Shown piece after piece: positions 11,144-18,942 of a stretch of DNA of 36,917 nucleotides. The DNA is from Streptococcus sp. M334. Its GTDB lineage: Bacteria > Bacillota > Bacilli > Lactobacillales > Streptococcaceae. The DNA is taken from NCBI RefSeq assembly GCF_000187745.1, contig NZ_GL732493.1, positions 1 through 36,917 of the forward strand, given 5' to 3'. Below the pieces are notes generated by a model, which saw only the letters and a program-made list of their open reading frames with translations, did not search any database and was not told the origin of the DNA. A program made the translations under genes and the position numbers. Numbering within the stretch: the first letter of the stretch is position 1; each line of letters begins with the position of its first letter.

Positions 11144-11172
11144 TTTTCCCTCTCCTAATAGGAGAGGGAAAA
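11144..11172 (-). terminator. Hairpin between bacteriocin gene and ABC genes (attenuator-like)
   Basis: A perfect 12-bp inverted repeat (11144-11155 with 11161-11172, 5-base loop) lies between the bacteriocin stop and the permease SD. The minus-strand tail has no good T run, so partial termination or mRNA stabilisation, giving more bacteriocin than transporter, is more likely than a full stop. Confidence 0.6.
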
Positions 11173-11178
11173 TTTCAC

Positions 11179-11463
11179 TTAAAATCCATAGAAATATTCT
11201 AATCCTGTTGGCGGAATTTTATTAAGGGAAGCTTGAGCCCAAACCTCGGGATCTTCACGATCCTTAGAGATTCTACCTCCATGCTTGACAGTTGCTGTAT
11301 GAGATCGAGTAGAATGTAAATAATCAGAATATCCAAAAGTTCCTGTCCAACCTACTCCATAGTTCCATTGACCACCATCAACCCATTCTGCTAAAGCATT
11401 TGTAGTAGCAAGTATACCACATACCATTAAAGATGCAACACCAATTCTAACTAATTTTCTCAT
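11179..11463 (-). CDS. Lactococcin-972-like bacteriocin precursor (streptococcin type)
   Basis: The 94-residue precursor starts at ATG 11461-11463 with AGGAG upstream. A Sec signal peptide (positively charged MRKLVR, then a hydrophobic core) ends at ATTNALA (residue 25), leaving a mature peptide of about 69 residues beginning EWVDGGQWNYGVGWTG. The W..G...YG.G....F.YSDYLHS..SH.ATV pattern with a C-terminal aromatic stretch is that of lactococcin 972. This family is exported by Sec and blocks septum formation through lipid II. There are no cysteines and no double-glycine leader, so it is unrelated to the lanthipeptides further on. It heads the operon with the ABC pair. Confidence 0.88.
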   Translation of the reverse strand: MRKLVRIGVASLMVCGILATTNALAEWVDGGQWNYGVGWTGTFGYSDYLHSTRSHTATVKHGGRISKDREDPEVWAQASLNKIPPTGLEYFYGF

Positions 11464-11485
11464 GATTTATTTCTCCTATTATCGA

Positions 11486-11545
11486 GAGCTGTTCCGTAAA
11501 AACAGCTATAGTAATTTATCAACAAGTATCGTAGTCCATTGGACT
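11486..11545 (-). promoter_or_regulatory. Structured leader of the bacteriocin gene with a 6-codon ORF
   Basis: The 126 bases between the Phr-like peptide gene and the bacteriocin gene hold three things. A perfect 13-base palindrome lies at 11533-11545 (AGTCCATTGGACT). A minute ORF (11539-11519, ATG then five codons and TGA, product MDYDTC) follows GGAAGGTGAG. A stem AGCTGTT/AACAGCT sits just ahead of the bacteriocin SD. The function is unknown; a translational control leader is one idea. Confidence 0.4.
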
Positions 11546-11589
11546 CACCTTCCTTCTATCTCATTTCATTTTAAACAACGAACTTACTC

Positions 11590-11733
11590 TTAACTGGGAG
11601 AATAGTACGCTCCTGTATCAATACCTTGAACAACTAGAGTAGTACTAATAAAACTCCGACTATTACTCAGTAGAATTAGCACAATAAGCAAAATAGATAG
11701 CGCTTTCAAATATTCGAATTTTAATTTTCCCAT
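11590..11733 (-). CDS. Phr-like signalling peptide precursor (47 aa)
   Basis: The ORF starts at ATG 11731-11733 behind AAGGTGG and ends at TAA 11590-11592. The product begins MGKLKFEYLKALSI, has a hydrophobic segment rich in Leu and Ile (about residues 11-22), and ends VVQGIDTGAYYSPS. That is a secretion signal plus a short C-terminal tail. The tail piece GIDTG resembles the GLDVG core of pneumococcal PhrA (as remembered), the signal read by TprA. A TprA/PlcR-like regulator ends 140 bases upstream, and a perfect promoter lies between them at 11756-11784. The most likely role is a secreted pro-signal that is re-imported to control that regulator. The Phr assignment is inference. Confidence 0.6.
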   Translation of the reverse strand: MGKLKFEYLKALSILLIVLILLSNSRSFISTTLVVQGIDTGAYYSPS

Positions 11734-11755
11734 CTTGCCACCTTCTTTCACCTAT

Positions 11756-11784
11756 ATTATAAGTCAATATATATAAGCTGTCAA
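11756..11784 (-). promoter_or_regulatory. Perfect consensus promoter, Phr-like peptide and bacteriocin operon
   Basis: Minus strand: TTGACA (11784-11779), exactly 17 bases, TATAAT (11761-11756). The spacer contains TATATATA. A full-consensus promoter beside a TPR regulator suggests control by repression. The same element recurs at 13823-13851. Confidence 0.85.
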
Positions 11785-11847
11785 GTAATTAAAGTAAAAA
11801 ATCATATATTTTTTTAAAAAAGAATTATAGTTATCTTTTTTACACGT

Positions 11848-11869
11848 AAAAAAGATAGCTTCTGCTATC
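11848..11869 (-). terminator. Intrinsic terminator of the TPR regulator
   Basis: Stem GATAGC/GCTATC (11869-11864 with 11859-11854, loop of four) followed on the minus strand by six T (11853-11848), directly after the stop codon. Confidence 0.8.
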
Positions 11870-11870
11870 C

Positions 11871-12743
11871 TTATACATTCTCTGACTGCTTATCCATCAG
11901 ATATTGTTCTACCTTGAGTGCCATAACTTCATTATTTTCAATTAGATAGAGCACCTTAGCTTTCATATAATAGTCCTTAGCAACAGAGAGATCAAGATCC
12001 TCTGTTACATTTCCCAACAAACAATATAAATCTGCTAGCCTAAAGCTACTATGATACTTGTTACAAAATTCAATCATCTCCAATAATAGCGCTCTGGACT
12101 TATCCATCTCCTCCTGTTTCCAAAGGTGGTAACAATAATTGTATTTTATTTTGATATACAACTCAATTTGTTCACGCACACTGGTATCGATTTTTGAAAG
12201 AGCTACGGAAACCTGATCATATAGTTGTTCAAATTTCTCCTTATCCTCATCATAGCCTAAAAAAATCAGCAGGGTATTCAAAATATACAAGTAGTCCACT
12301 TTCTCAATACTAATTCTACTGAGGATGTCTTCTATTTTTGAAATAGCTAGTTTTAATTGATGTTCACATTGATAGGTTAGAATGGCATCTATCCAGTCCA
12401 GATAAATCTTTTCATCAAAAGATAAAGAAGTCTGTTGCTTTCTCTCTCCCTCAAAAGCATATTTCAAAGAGGCATAATCTTGATTTTCCAACAATGTTTC
12501 AGACAATCTCTTGAAAGCAGACAAGCCTAGAAACTCTTTCGAAATTTCTCCTGAAAAGAAATAGTCCATATTTAAGCCCATTTTTTCAGATAATTTATAT
12601 AACAAATCTGCTCCTGGCATATATTTGCCTTGTTCCATTCGACTTATCTGAGTTTGTTGGCAAATTCCTTCTGCCAATTCTTTTTGCGACCAGCCCAGCT
12701 CTTTTCGCTTATTTTTTAATCTTGTTGCTAATAATGCATGCAT
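11871..12743 (-). CDS. PlcR/TprA-like transcriptional regulator (HTH plus TPR)
   Basis: Taking ATG 12741-12743 (MHALLATRLKNKRKELGWSQ) with GGTGG ahead of it, the protein has 290 residues. The in-frame GTG codons just upstream are less likely. Residues about 5-60 form an XRE-type helix-turn-helix (GWSQKELAEGICQQTQISRMEQG). The rest is all-helical with TPR-like repeats, as in the RRNPP peptide sensors PlcR, Rgg and TprA. These bind a re-imported peptide that switches DNA binding. The adjacent 47-aa Phr-like peptide fits as the ligand, and the consensus promoters at 11756 and 13823 are likely targets. It is intact, unlike its partial paralogue at 13935-14556. The exact subfamily is uncertain. 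Confidence 0.82.
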   Translation of the reverse strand: MHALLATRLKNKRKELGWSQKELAEGICQQTQISRMEQGKYMPGADLLYKLSEKMGLNMDYFFSGEISKEFLGLSAFKRLSETLLENQDYASLKYAFEGERKQQTSLSFDEKIYLDWIDAILTYQCEHQLKLAISKIEDILSRISIEKVDYLYILNTLLIFLGYDEDKEKFEQLYDQVSVALSKIDTSVREQIELYIKIKYNYCYHLWKQEEMDKSRALLLEMIEFCNKYHSSFRLADLYCLLGNVTEDLDLSVAKDYYMKAKVLYLIENNEVMALKVEQYLMDKQSENV

Positions 12744-12879
12744 GCTAACCACCACTATTTATATTCTATAAAAACATTATACTACTTTTTTGAGAAGATT
12801 ATGACATATTGTCTACAAAGAGTGAACAGATTTCCCTACATGTAAGCAAAAAGAGGCTGGGAAAAACTAACTTTCCAAT

Positions 12880-12942
12880 AAAACCACACAGTGATTTCAG
12901 TCTTGAATACAATCAAGTTGAAAGAAACACTGTGTGGTTTTT
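12880..12942. terminator. Long stem-loop after the PH-like gene
   Basis: Inverted repeat AAAACCACACAGTG (12880-12893) and its complement (12928-12941), with an inner CTTGA/TCAAG stem. Both strands have a short T run, so it could terminate in both directions. The preceding AAGAGGCTGGGAAAA motif is common near gene ends in this group. Confidence 0.7.
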
Positions 12943-12978
12943 GAATGTTTAGAGGTCAGTTTTTAGAGTAATTGTCTA

Positions 12979-13566
12979 TCAGAATGTTCTTTTATCTGTC
13001 AATAATCCTAAAAAATCTTGTCTCTTCAAGTCGGAGAAATGTTTGGTAGAAAGACTTCCTTTTTGAAGTCCATCATCTCTAACCTGTAAATAATAACTAT
13101 GTTGGCTTGTTTTAATTGTCAAAAAATCGCCAAATATAAAAACTCTTTTCCAGTTGCGAATCTCAAATTCTTTCATCTCTGATTTTGGAATGCGGATAAG
13201 TCCTTGTCGCAAATCACGATGGTGCTCACTTGTGAAAGTCATCCCATTCCCAAGATTTCTTATCAGTAGTTCATCTGGAGTCACCATCACCAGCGCTATT
13301 TTAGTTAAGAAAATTTCAACTGTTGGTGGTAAAATCGCCAAATTAAACCAGGGATGTAGGTAGCGATAGGCTAAGAAATAATGAGGCTCCTCACCCAATC
13401 CTAGTTGTTTATATAAGGCCTTGACCTCACTATCTAACCTCGCTTCAAAAGACACATCCGAATGCGCTTCTTCCTTCTTCTGATTAAAATAACGCATCCA
13501 GACTAGAAAACCTATAAAGACTATAATAAATATTCCTGATAAGAGATATTTTACATTGTAGTTCAT
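12979..13566 (-). CDS. Membrane-anchored protein with a PH-like domain, unknown function
   Basis: ATG 13564-13566 with AGGAGG seven bases upstream gives 195 residues; an adjacent GTG would add one. One membrane helix lies at about residues 7-24 (LLSGIFIIVFIGFLVWM). A charged, probably cytoplasmic region follows. The C-terminal 110 residues, rich in strands (VMVTPDELLIRNLG... IRIPKSEMKEFEIRNWKRVF... LTIKTSQHSYYLQV), resemble a bacterial PH domain. It is the second gene of a unit with the 37-aa peptide 46 bases upstream, behind the duplicated regulator promoter. Immunity or signalling at the membrane is possible; I do not recognise a named family. Confidence 0.6.
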   Translation of the reverse strand: MNYNVKYLLSGIFIIVFIGFLVWMRYFNQKKEEAHSDVSFEARLDSEVKALYKQLGLGEEPHYFLAYRYLHPWFNLAILPPTVEIFLTKIALVMVTPDELLIRNLGNGMTFTSEHHRDLRQGLIRIPKSEMKEFEIRNWKRVFIFGDFLTIKTSQHSYYLQVRDDGLQKGSLSTKHFSDLKRQDFLGLLTDKRTF

Positions 13567-13611
13567 CACTTAACCTCCTGATTCACTACTCCACTTAAAG
13601 CAGAGGCCTAT

Positions 13612-13725
13612 TTATTTTGAAAATAGTTCCATCACAACTTTAAATAAGACGGGTGTCATTAAAATTAGGATAATTCCTATCACAAATATCATGACTACTC
13701 GAAAAAGCTCCTTATTTTTAAACAT
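13612..13725 (-). CDS. Small hydrophobic membrane peptide (37 aa)
   Basis: ATG 13723-13725 follows GGGGTGG; TAA at 13612-13614. The product begins MFKNKELFRVV, has one long hydrophobic span (VVMIFVIGIILILM) and ends VVMELFSK. It takes the same place after the duplicated promoter that the Phr-like peptide takes after copy 1, yet it is not similar in sequence and has no hydrophilic C-terminal signal region. It may be a toxin-like, immunity or pore-type peptide; the function is unknown. The downstream PH-like gene is probably co-transcribed. Confidence 0.6.
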   Translation of the reverse strand: MFKNKELFRVVMIFVIGIILILMTPVLFKVVMELFSK

Positions 13726-13822
13726 TTTTCCACCCCTTTTCTAGTTACATCATAATACTCGAACAAATACAAAGTTAAGAATACCGTTTTTTGGCAGCGT
13801 TTACACAACTCGTTTCACCTAT

Positions 13823-13851
13823 ATTATAAATCAACATATATAACCTGTCAA
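13823..13851 (-). promoter_or_regulatory. Perfect consensus promoter of the 37-aa peptide/PH unit
   Basis: Minus strand: TTGACA (13851-13846), 17 bases, TATAAT (13828-13823). It is homologous to the promoter at 11756-11784, with four substitutions in the spacer. The long leader to the peptide start is not shared with copy 1. Confidence 0.83.
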
Positions 13852-13911
13852 GTAATCAAGGTATGGAATTAGATATTTTTAAAAAAAGGATTATAATTAT
13901 ATTTTGCACAT

Positions 13912-13933
13912 AAAAAAGATAGCTTCTGCTATC
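13912..13933 (-). terminator. Terminator of the decayed regulator copy
   Basis: The same GATAGC/GCTATC stem with T6 (13917-13912) as at 11848-11869, retained in copy 2. Confidence 0.75.
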
Positions 13934-13934
13934 C

Positions 13935-14556
13935 TTATACATTCTCTGACTACTTATCCATCAGATATTGTTCTACCTTGAGTGCCATAACTTCATTATT
14001 TTCAATTAGATAGAGCACCTTAGCTTTCATATAATAGTCCTTAGCAACAGAGAGATCAAGATCTTCTGTTACATTTCCCAACAAACAATATAAATCGGCT
14101 AACCTAAAGCTACTATGATATTTGTTACAAAATTCAATCATCTCCAATAATAGCGCTCTGGACTTATCCATCTCCTCCTGTTTCCAAAGGTGGTAACAAT
14201 AATTGTATTTTATTTTGATATACAACTCAATTTATTCACGCACACTGGTATCAATTTTTGAAAGGGCTACGGAAACCTGATCATATAGTTGCTCAAATTT
14301 CTCCTTATCCTCATCATAGCCTAAGAAAATCAGCAGGGTATTCAAAATATACAAATAATCCACTTTATCAATACTAATCCTACTGAGGATGTCCTCTATT
14401 TTTGAAATAGCTAGTTTTAATTGATGTTTACATTGATAGGTTAGAATAGCATCTACCCAGTCCAGATAAATCTTTTCATCAAAAGATAAGGAAGTCTGTT
14501 GCTTTCTTTCTCCCTCAAAAGCATATTTCAAAGAGGCATAATCTTGATTTTCCAAC
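13935..14556 (-). pseudogene. Truncated TPR regulator paralogue, HTH lost, two nonsense codons
   Basis: This is collinear with residues from LENQDYASLKYAFEGER to the C-terminus of the intact regulator. The N-terminal helix-turn-helix part is absent and unrelated bases precede the junction at 14556. The frame is kept, but a Gln codon became TAA at 14232-14234 and a second Gln codon became TAG at 13950-13952. Most other differences look synonymous or conservative, so decay is recent. Without the DNA-binding domain it cannot act as a normal regulator. An open frame extends the fragment upstream to 14633, but those 26 residues resemble nothing I know. Confidence 0.85.
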
Positions 14557-14680
14557 CTATATAAACTTTTATTTCTATGTAAAGGATTTTTTAAAAAGGG
14601 GTAAGTAATAATCACTTCCGCAACCATCCTCACTCAAATTTGATTAAAGATTTCTAAACAATAGGACAATAACTTATCAA

Positions 14681-15277
14681 TTATTCGGGCGAGAAGTAAC
14701 CCAGTTGCTCCGCAACATGAATAGCTTCCTGTCTACTGGATACTCCTAATTTTGAAAAGATATTTGCAAGATGATTTGAAACAGTTCTCTTACTCACATA
14801 GACTTTTTCACAAATATCATCTATGGTCAGACCATTTCGGACTAGTTCTAACATCTCTATTTCACGGGAAGTCAAGACATCTACCACTACTTCATCTGAA
14901 AAAATCTTTCCTCCCTGATAAATCCTTAGCAAGTTTTGAAGTAATTCCTCTGGACCAATACTCTTATCCAAAAAGCCCCAGGCCCCCATTATCTTGGCAC
15001 GATACTCATACATTCTTTTGCTGTATCCTGTCAAGATAACAATTTTAGCGGAGCAACCATTTTCAATAATCGTTTGAGCTAAAGACAACCCATCCTCCTG
15101 ATACAAACTCGTCAAATTTATGTCGATGAGCACAATATCATAATCATCATAAGAAAAGTCCAAGACAGAAGAAAAATCATCCATCAAATCCACCCTTTCA
15201 ATGACCTCTGATAATTCCAAAATCAGTTTGATGCTCTGGCTAAACAATTTATGATCATCAACCAACAAAATTTTCAT
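14681..15277 (-). CDS. NarL/FixJ-family response regulator
   Basis: Start ATG 15275-15277 (MKILLVDDHK) with AAGGAG gives 198 residues. The receiver domain has the acidic pair D7-D8, phospho-acceptor D52 in VLIDINL, the Thr in VILTGYS and the Lys in FLDKSI. The C-terminal LuxR-type HTH (about 133-190) is LTSREIEMLELVRNGLTIDD with KRTVSNHLANIFSKLGVSSR. It overlaps the histidine kinase gene by 20 bases, so they form one two-component system. It lies downstream of a BceAB-like transporter and probably controls it or the neighbouring peptide loci. The stop is followed by the decayed regulator region rather than a clear terminator. Confidence 0.92.
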   Translation of the reverse strand: MKILLVDDHKLFSQSIKLILELSEVIERVDLMDDFSSVLDFSYDDYDIVLIDINLTSLYQEDGLSLAQTIIENGCSAKIVILTGYSKRMYEYRAKIMGAWGFLDKSIGPEELLQNLLRIYQGGKIFSDEVVVDVLTSREIEMLELVRNGLTIDDICEKVYVSKRTVSNHLANIFSKLGVSSRQEAIHVAEQLGYFSPE

Positions 15278-16838
15278 AACATAGCTCCTTATCAATCGGT
15301 AATACAATAATAACACGAAAAATACCATTCTCATCTAAAGTATCCATCTTACCACCTAAAACATTTAATTTATTTGCCATATTTTTCAGTCCGTATCCCA
15401 GAGAAGGTTCTTTAGTAGAGACAGATTTATTTTTAGAAACTAGAAAAATAGTATCCTGTTTCACCTCGATTTCCAAAGAAATCTCTCCTCCTTGTGAATA
15501 TTTGACCGCATTGGTAATTAACTCCTCAACAAAACGGTAGACAAGTTTATCATAGGGAGTCATTAAAGAAAATTTAGGTGGAAAGTGTACCACCACTGAA
15601 CTTTCTTTCTTATATCTTTTCTCTATTCTATCAATGAGTGCCTGATATTTTTTTGCCAGCGGCTCATCTATCTCACTCATGGGCTGATAATAATCCATTC
15701 GCTCTCTGATTCGTTGCACCAGTTCTTCGGTAACAAGATTTATTTGATTACCAAACATCTCATTATTACTGTAAGTATTGAAATTCTTAATAGCCATCAC
15801 ACTTTGTAAAATTTCATTGTGTAGAAATTCTGAAAATTGCTGCTCCACAACCTCGTTAGAAAGAAGATTGTTAACCATTCTATTCCGCTTCAAAAATAGA
15901 ATCTCCAGATAATCTTTCGCATCTTTCATATTCGATACATGAAACAAGCGAATGCATTCTTCGGCAACGATTCCCATGATAAGCAAGACTAGATTTAGGA
16001 TTAATACACTCACATTCAAATCTAATTGAAAGACAATAAACGAAAGCAGTAACAATCCTCCTACTACAAAAAATAAGCGTATAAAAGCCTTTAAATAGGA
16101 TAATTTCAATTCAGCAATCTTCTTTTTAAAGGACGTAAATATTGTCTTGAAATGTAAAAAAGTTAGGATAGACAATACTTCAACATACCAAACTAAATTT
16201 AAAACACCCGCTCCTGTCGTATTAACATACGATACAATATATGAAATAGGTAAGACAACCGAAAGGATTATAACATTTCGCCTTTGGAAAGCTAGTACAT
16301 TTCTCAACTCTTTTCGATACAAGAGTAATAAAATCAAAGGAACAAATGTAAGAAAAAAAGTAGTGAAAAGTGATAGGAATAAAAATAACGGAAAATAAAT
16401 AAAGTAAGAAAAAACTGTAATAACAGTTAATGCTAATGAAACATCCACTAATTCTTTTCCAACCTGTTCTCCTAATAAAATAATTGAAAGAGAACTATAA
16501 ACCAATAAAAATGAATTGATGGGATTCAGTATGTCAAAAAAATGCAACAAAGTGTTACTTGTTCCTTGTTGAAAGATGCCTTGCCAACTGACCAAAGCTA
16601 GCAAAAAGATAGTCCATAATTTTAATTCACTATGTCGAAAGGTAGTAAAGTTACAAACATAGCTGGACACAATCAACAAAATCACAAGTATTACGGAGAA
16701 CTTTTGCATGAGACCACTTGCATAATAAATAGGAACTCTATAGTATATGTAGAACATCAAGATCAAGTGATTCAGCAAAGTTAATTGCCACAACCATAAT
16801 GAATGATTAGAAATGATTTTTACAATTTTTTTCATCAT
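15258..16838 (-). CDS. Sensor histidine kinase, NarL-partner type, multi-pass membrane
   Basis: Of three clustered ATGs, the first (16844) abuts the SD GGGAG, so 16838 or 16835 is preferred, giving about 526 residues. The N-terminal 290 residues hold around eight hydrophobic helices with little extracellular sequence. A HisKA_3-like helix follows with phospho-acceptor His in FLHNEILQSVMAIKNF (about residue 340). The ATPase has the N-box VEELITNAVKYSQ (about 437-449) and G-box LGYGLKNMANKLNVLGG. The HNExxQ arrangement fits the kinase class that pairs with LuxR-type regulators. The lack of a large sensor domain suggests it senses within the membrane or through the neighbouring ABC transporter, as Bce-type kinases do; that is inference. 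Confidence 0.9.
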   Translation of the reverse strand: MMKKIVKIISNHSLWLWQLTLLNHLILMFYIYYRVPIYYASGLMQKFSVILVILLIVSSYVCNFTTFRHSELKLWTIFLLALVSWQGIFQQGTSNTLLHFFDILNPINSFLLVYSSLSIILLGEQVGKELVDVSLALTVITVFSYFIYFPLFLFLSLFTTFFLTFVPLILLLLYRKELRNVLAFQRRNVIILSVVLPISYIVSYVNTTGAGVLNLVWYVEVLSILTFLHFKTIFTSFKKKIAELKLSYLKAFIRLFFVVGGLLLLSFIVFQLDLNVSVLILNLVLLIMGIVAEECIRLFHVSNMKDAKDYLEILFLKRNRMVNNLLSNEVVEQQFSEFLHNEILQSVMAIKNFNTYSNNEMFGNQINLVTEELVQRIRERMDYYQPMSEIDEPLAKKYQALIDRIEKRYKKESSVVVHFPPKFSLMTPYDKLVYRFVEELITNAVKYSQGGEISLEIEVKQDTIFLVSKNKSVSTKEPSLGYGLKNMANKLNVLGGKMDTLDENGIFRVIIVLPIDKELCYENFVG

Positions 16839-16870
16839 AATCATCTCCCTCTATTTTATAAGTATAGTAT

Positions 16871-16915
16871 AGCATAAAACTAGAATACTATTTAACAGTA
16901 TCCTAGTTTTATGCT
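16871..16915. terminator. Stem-loop at the end of the ABC permease gene
   Basis: Inverted repeat AGCATAAAACTAG (16871-16883) with CTAGTTTTATGCT (16903-16915) and an inner ATACT/AGTAT pair. It overlaps the permease stop codon. Only the plus strand has a T run after it, so on the minus strand it is more likely a partial stop or mRNA-processing hairpin before the kinase gene. Confidence 0.55.
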
Positions 16916-18932
16916 AATTTTTATCGAGAATATGCCAACTTACTTTATAAGTTATAACTAAGTAAATTAGAAAGAGGAGAGCTGCCACTCCTAGATAGGT
17001 CACATCAATTGTGATAGTTGTATTGGCAAAGTTTTCAAAGTAACCTAATAAGGAATTGCTTAGAGAAATAGCTAATGGAACAGCAAGTAGCAAGGGAACA
17101 AGGAAGTAACTCATAATTAGCTGAATCAGTATTCTCTTATTTTGTTTTTTCTTATTTCCCAATAGATATAAGATACGATAATCATTAATGCTATCTAGTG
17201 CACTAGTTGAGATTTGTAGAGATAAAATGCTAAGTGAAATAATAATAAATACAACACTAATAAATATCAATGCTAGTACAATGACTCCCATAAATCCTAT
17301 ATAAATCTCAGATATTCTCACCTTAGTTTGATAAGTGAAGTCATTTACTTCTGTACCATTTAAAGTAAAGTAATATTTCTCAACCCACTCTTTCAAAAAC
17401 GTTTCAATTTTTCTTTTATCGATATTCTCTTTATATTTAACTACATAAGTTGTAGAGCCTTCATTCAATTCTTTAATAACTTTATCTGGTACAATAAGAG
17501 TCCCCGCATCATTTAATCCTACTGAAGAAAGAAAATAAACAGTATCTAATGGTTGGGGCGATGCCAATTTTAAAGAATAACCGCCAATCGATAAATCTTT
17601 CGTTTGTAGTAAAAATTCTTGGATTTGTTTAATGGTTCCTTTGTAATTGGCATTTACTAGATAGCCATCATCAGCTAAGTCAATATCTTTTTTGCCTTGT
17701 AGTTTTCTTAGATGATTATAAACTGAAATTCCTAAAATATGGACTTTTGAATCGGGTAACCCTTTATCGTGCTCCCATAACTGACTAGTATCTATTATAT
17801 CTTTATAAGTCAGATCACTCGTAAAAGTTGAATAAACATATTCTTCTTTTACGACATCAAAATCAAAACCATCCGCTTTTAATCGATCTTTTACACTCTC
17901 GTTTCCATAATGAAACTCATTACCTCTATATAAATTGACTTGTAAGTCATAAGGGGCATAACGATTCAAATCATGGTTCATGGTTGTGTATGAACTGCCA
18001 CCAAACACTAGTAAACTAAGAGCCAAAGTCAAGGTCATAGATAGTACTGCTAGCGTTACAGAATTGCTGTCCGCTTGTTTGGAAAATTGGCGGATTTTAA
18101 ATGAGTTTAATTTATTATAATAGAAGGAAGATACTTTCTTAACAACTCCAAGTAAGAAATTACTTAAGGTGTTGTAAAATAAAATGACAAAGATCACTAA
18201 AATAGATACTAATAAAACTCCCCAGTTTTTCAAAATGGATAAGTGATGATAATCAGAAAAATAAATACTACCAGAGATGATAACAATACTTGAAATAATG
18301 AAAATCAACAATTGTAGAATAGAATTTTCTTTAATAATTCGTGATTTTTCAATACCGTTTTCTTGAATTAAGCTAATAATTGTTTTCTTTCTAAATTTCA
18401 AAAAGTCCATTAAACCAACTATTAAACTAGTTACCACATAGGAATAACCCAACAGAGAGAGTGACTTAGGATCTAAAAAGAATAGATTTCCAAAATAATT
18501 TGCCATAAAAAACTCAGAAGCAATGTGAGCAAGTAAAATAAGTAAGATTAGCCCAAAAGTAAATCCTAGAACTAAAGCAAAGATATTTACTAACATGGTT
18601 TCAAAGAAGAGTGTTCCGATAATTTGATATTTTTTCATTCCAAGTGTTGAATATAACCCGAGCTCTTTTTGTCGTCTTCCTAAAACAAAATTCGTTGAGT
18701 AAACGATGAGAAAGGCAACGGCGCCTAGTATCAAATAAGATAACAAGCCCATGTACTGGGTCATAACTTTCGTCAGCATTTCTTTCGCACCCGATAAGCT
18801 CTGCATGACAGGATGACTTGGAAGAGCATTAAAGGCGTACAAAAGACTATAAATCAAAGCAAGACTTAAAAAATAAATCGTATAGGTTTGTAAGTTTCTA
18901 AACACATTGCGTAAAATTAACTTTGGGTACAT
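16914..18932 (-). CDS. BceB/VraG-like ABC transporter permease (FtsX type)
   Basis: The 672-residue protein starts MYPKLILRNVFRNLQTYTIYF, the standard opening of Bce-type permeases. Helices cluster at about 18-36, 58-80, 108-135 and 155-175. Further helices lie at 205-255 and 288-310. A large extracellular domain follows (about 315-535), with three C-terminal helices. This ten-helix layout with one big external domain between helices 7 and 8 is typical of transporters that detect and detoxify peptides acting on lipid II. The ATPase gene ends 10 bases upstream. With the adjacent kinase and regulator it forms a four-gene resistance module, though the kinase is NarL-type rather than the usual BceS type. 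Confidence 0.88.
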   Translation of the reverse strand: MYPKLILRNVFRNLQTYTIYFLSLALIYSLLYAFNALPSHPVMQSLSGAKEMLTKVMTQYMGLLSYLILGAVAFLIVYSTNFVLGRRQKELGLYSTLGMKKYQIIGTLFFETMLVNIFALVLGFTFGLILLILLAHIASEFFMANYFGNLFFLDPKSLSLLGYSYVVTSLIVGLMDFLKFRKKTIISLIQENGIEKSRIIKENSILQLLIFIISSIVIISGSIYFSDYHHLSILKNWGVLLVSILVIFVILFYNTLSNFLLGVVKKVSSFYYNKLNSFKIRQFSKQADSNSVTLAVLSMTLTLALSLLVFGGSSYTTMNHDLNRYAPYDLQVNLYRGNEFHYGNESVKDRLKADGFDFDVVKEEYVYSTFTSDLTYKDIIDTSQLWEHDKGLPDSKVHILGISVYNHLRKLQGKKDIDLADDGYLVNANYKGTIKQIQEFLLQTKDLSIGGYSLKLASPQPLDTVYFLSSVGLNDAGTLIVPDKVIKELNEGSTTYVVKYKENIDKRKIETFLKEWVEKYYFTLNGTEVNDFTYQTKVRISEIYIGFMGVIVLALIFISVVFIIISLSILSLQISTSALDSINDYRILYLLGNKKKQNKRILIQLIMSYFLVPLLLAVPLAISLSNSLLGYFENFANTTITIDVTYLGVAALLFLIYLVITYKVSWHILDKN

Positions 18933-18942
18933 AGCTCCCCTC

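Larger units (their letters stand above)
11746..12492. repeat. Duplication copy 1: promoter plus 3' four-fifths of the TPR regulator
   Basis: About 747 bases are nearly identical to 13813-14556. The match begins at TTTCACCTATATTATA and ends abruptly after TTGATTTTCCAAC within the regulator gene. Copy 1 belongs to the intact gene. Confidence 0.9.
13813..14556. repeat. Duplication copy 2: promoter plus decayed regulator fragment
   Basis: About 744 bases nearly identical to 11746-12492, differing by scattered substitutions and a net three bases. The promoter and terminator are conserved while the coding part carries nonsense changes. The junction at 14556 drops the helix-turn-helix part. Confidence 0.9.

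Noticed and set aside
14557..14633. Alternative N-terminus on the decayed regulator copy
   Set aside because: The 26 residues are not an HTH and have no similarity I can see; the junction looks like a random fusion beyond the duplication border.
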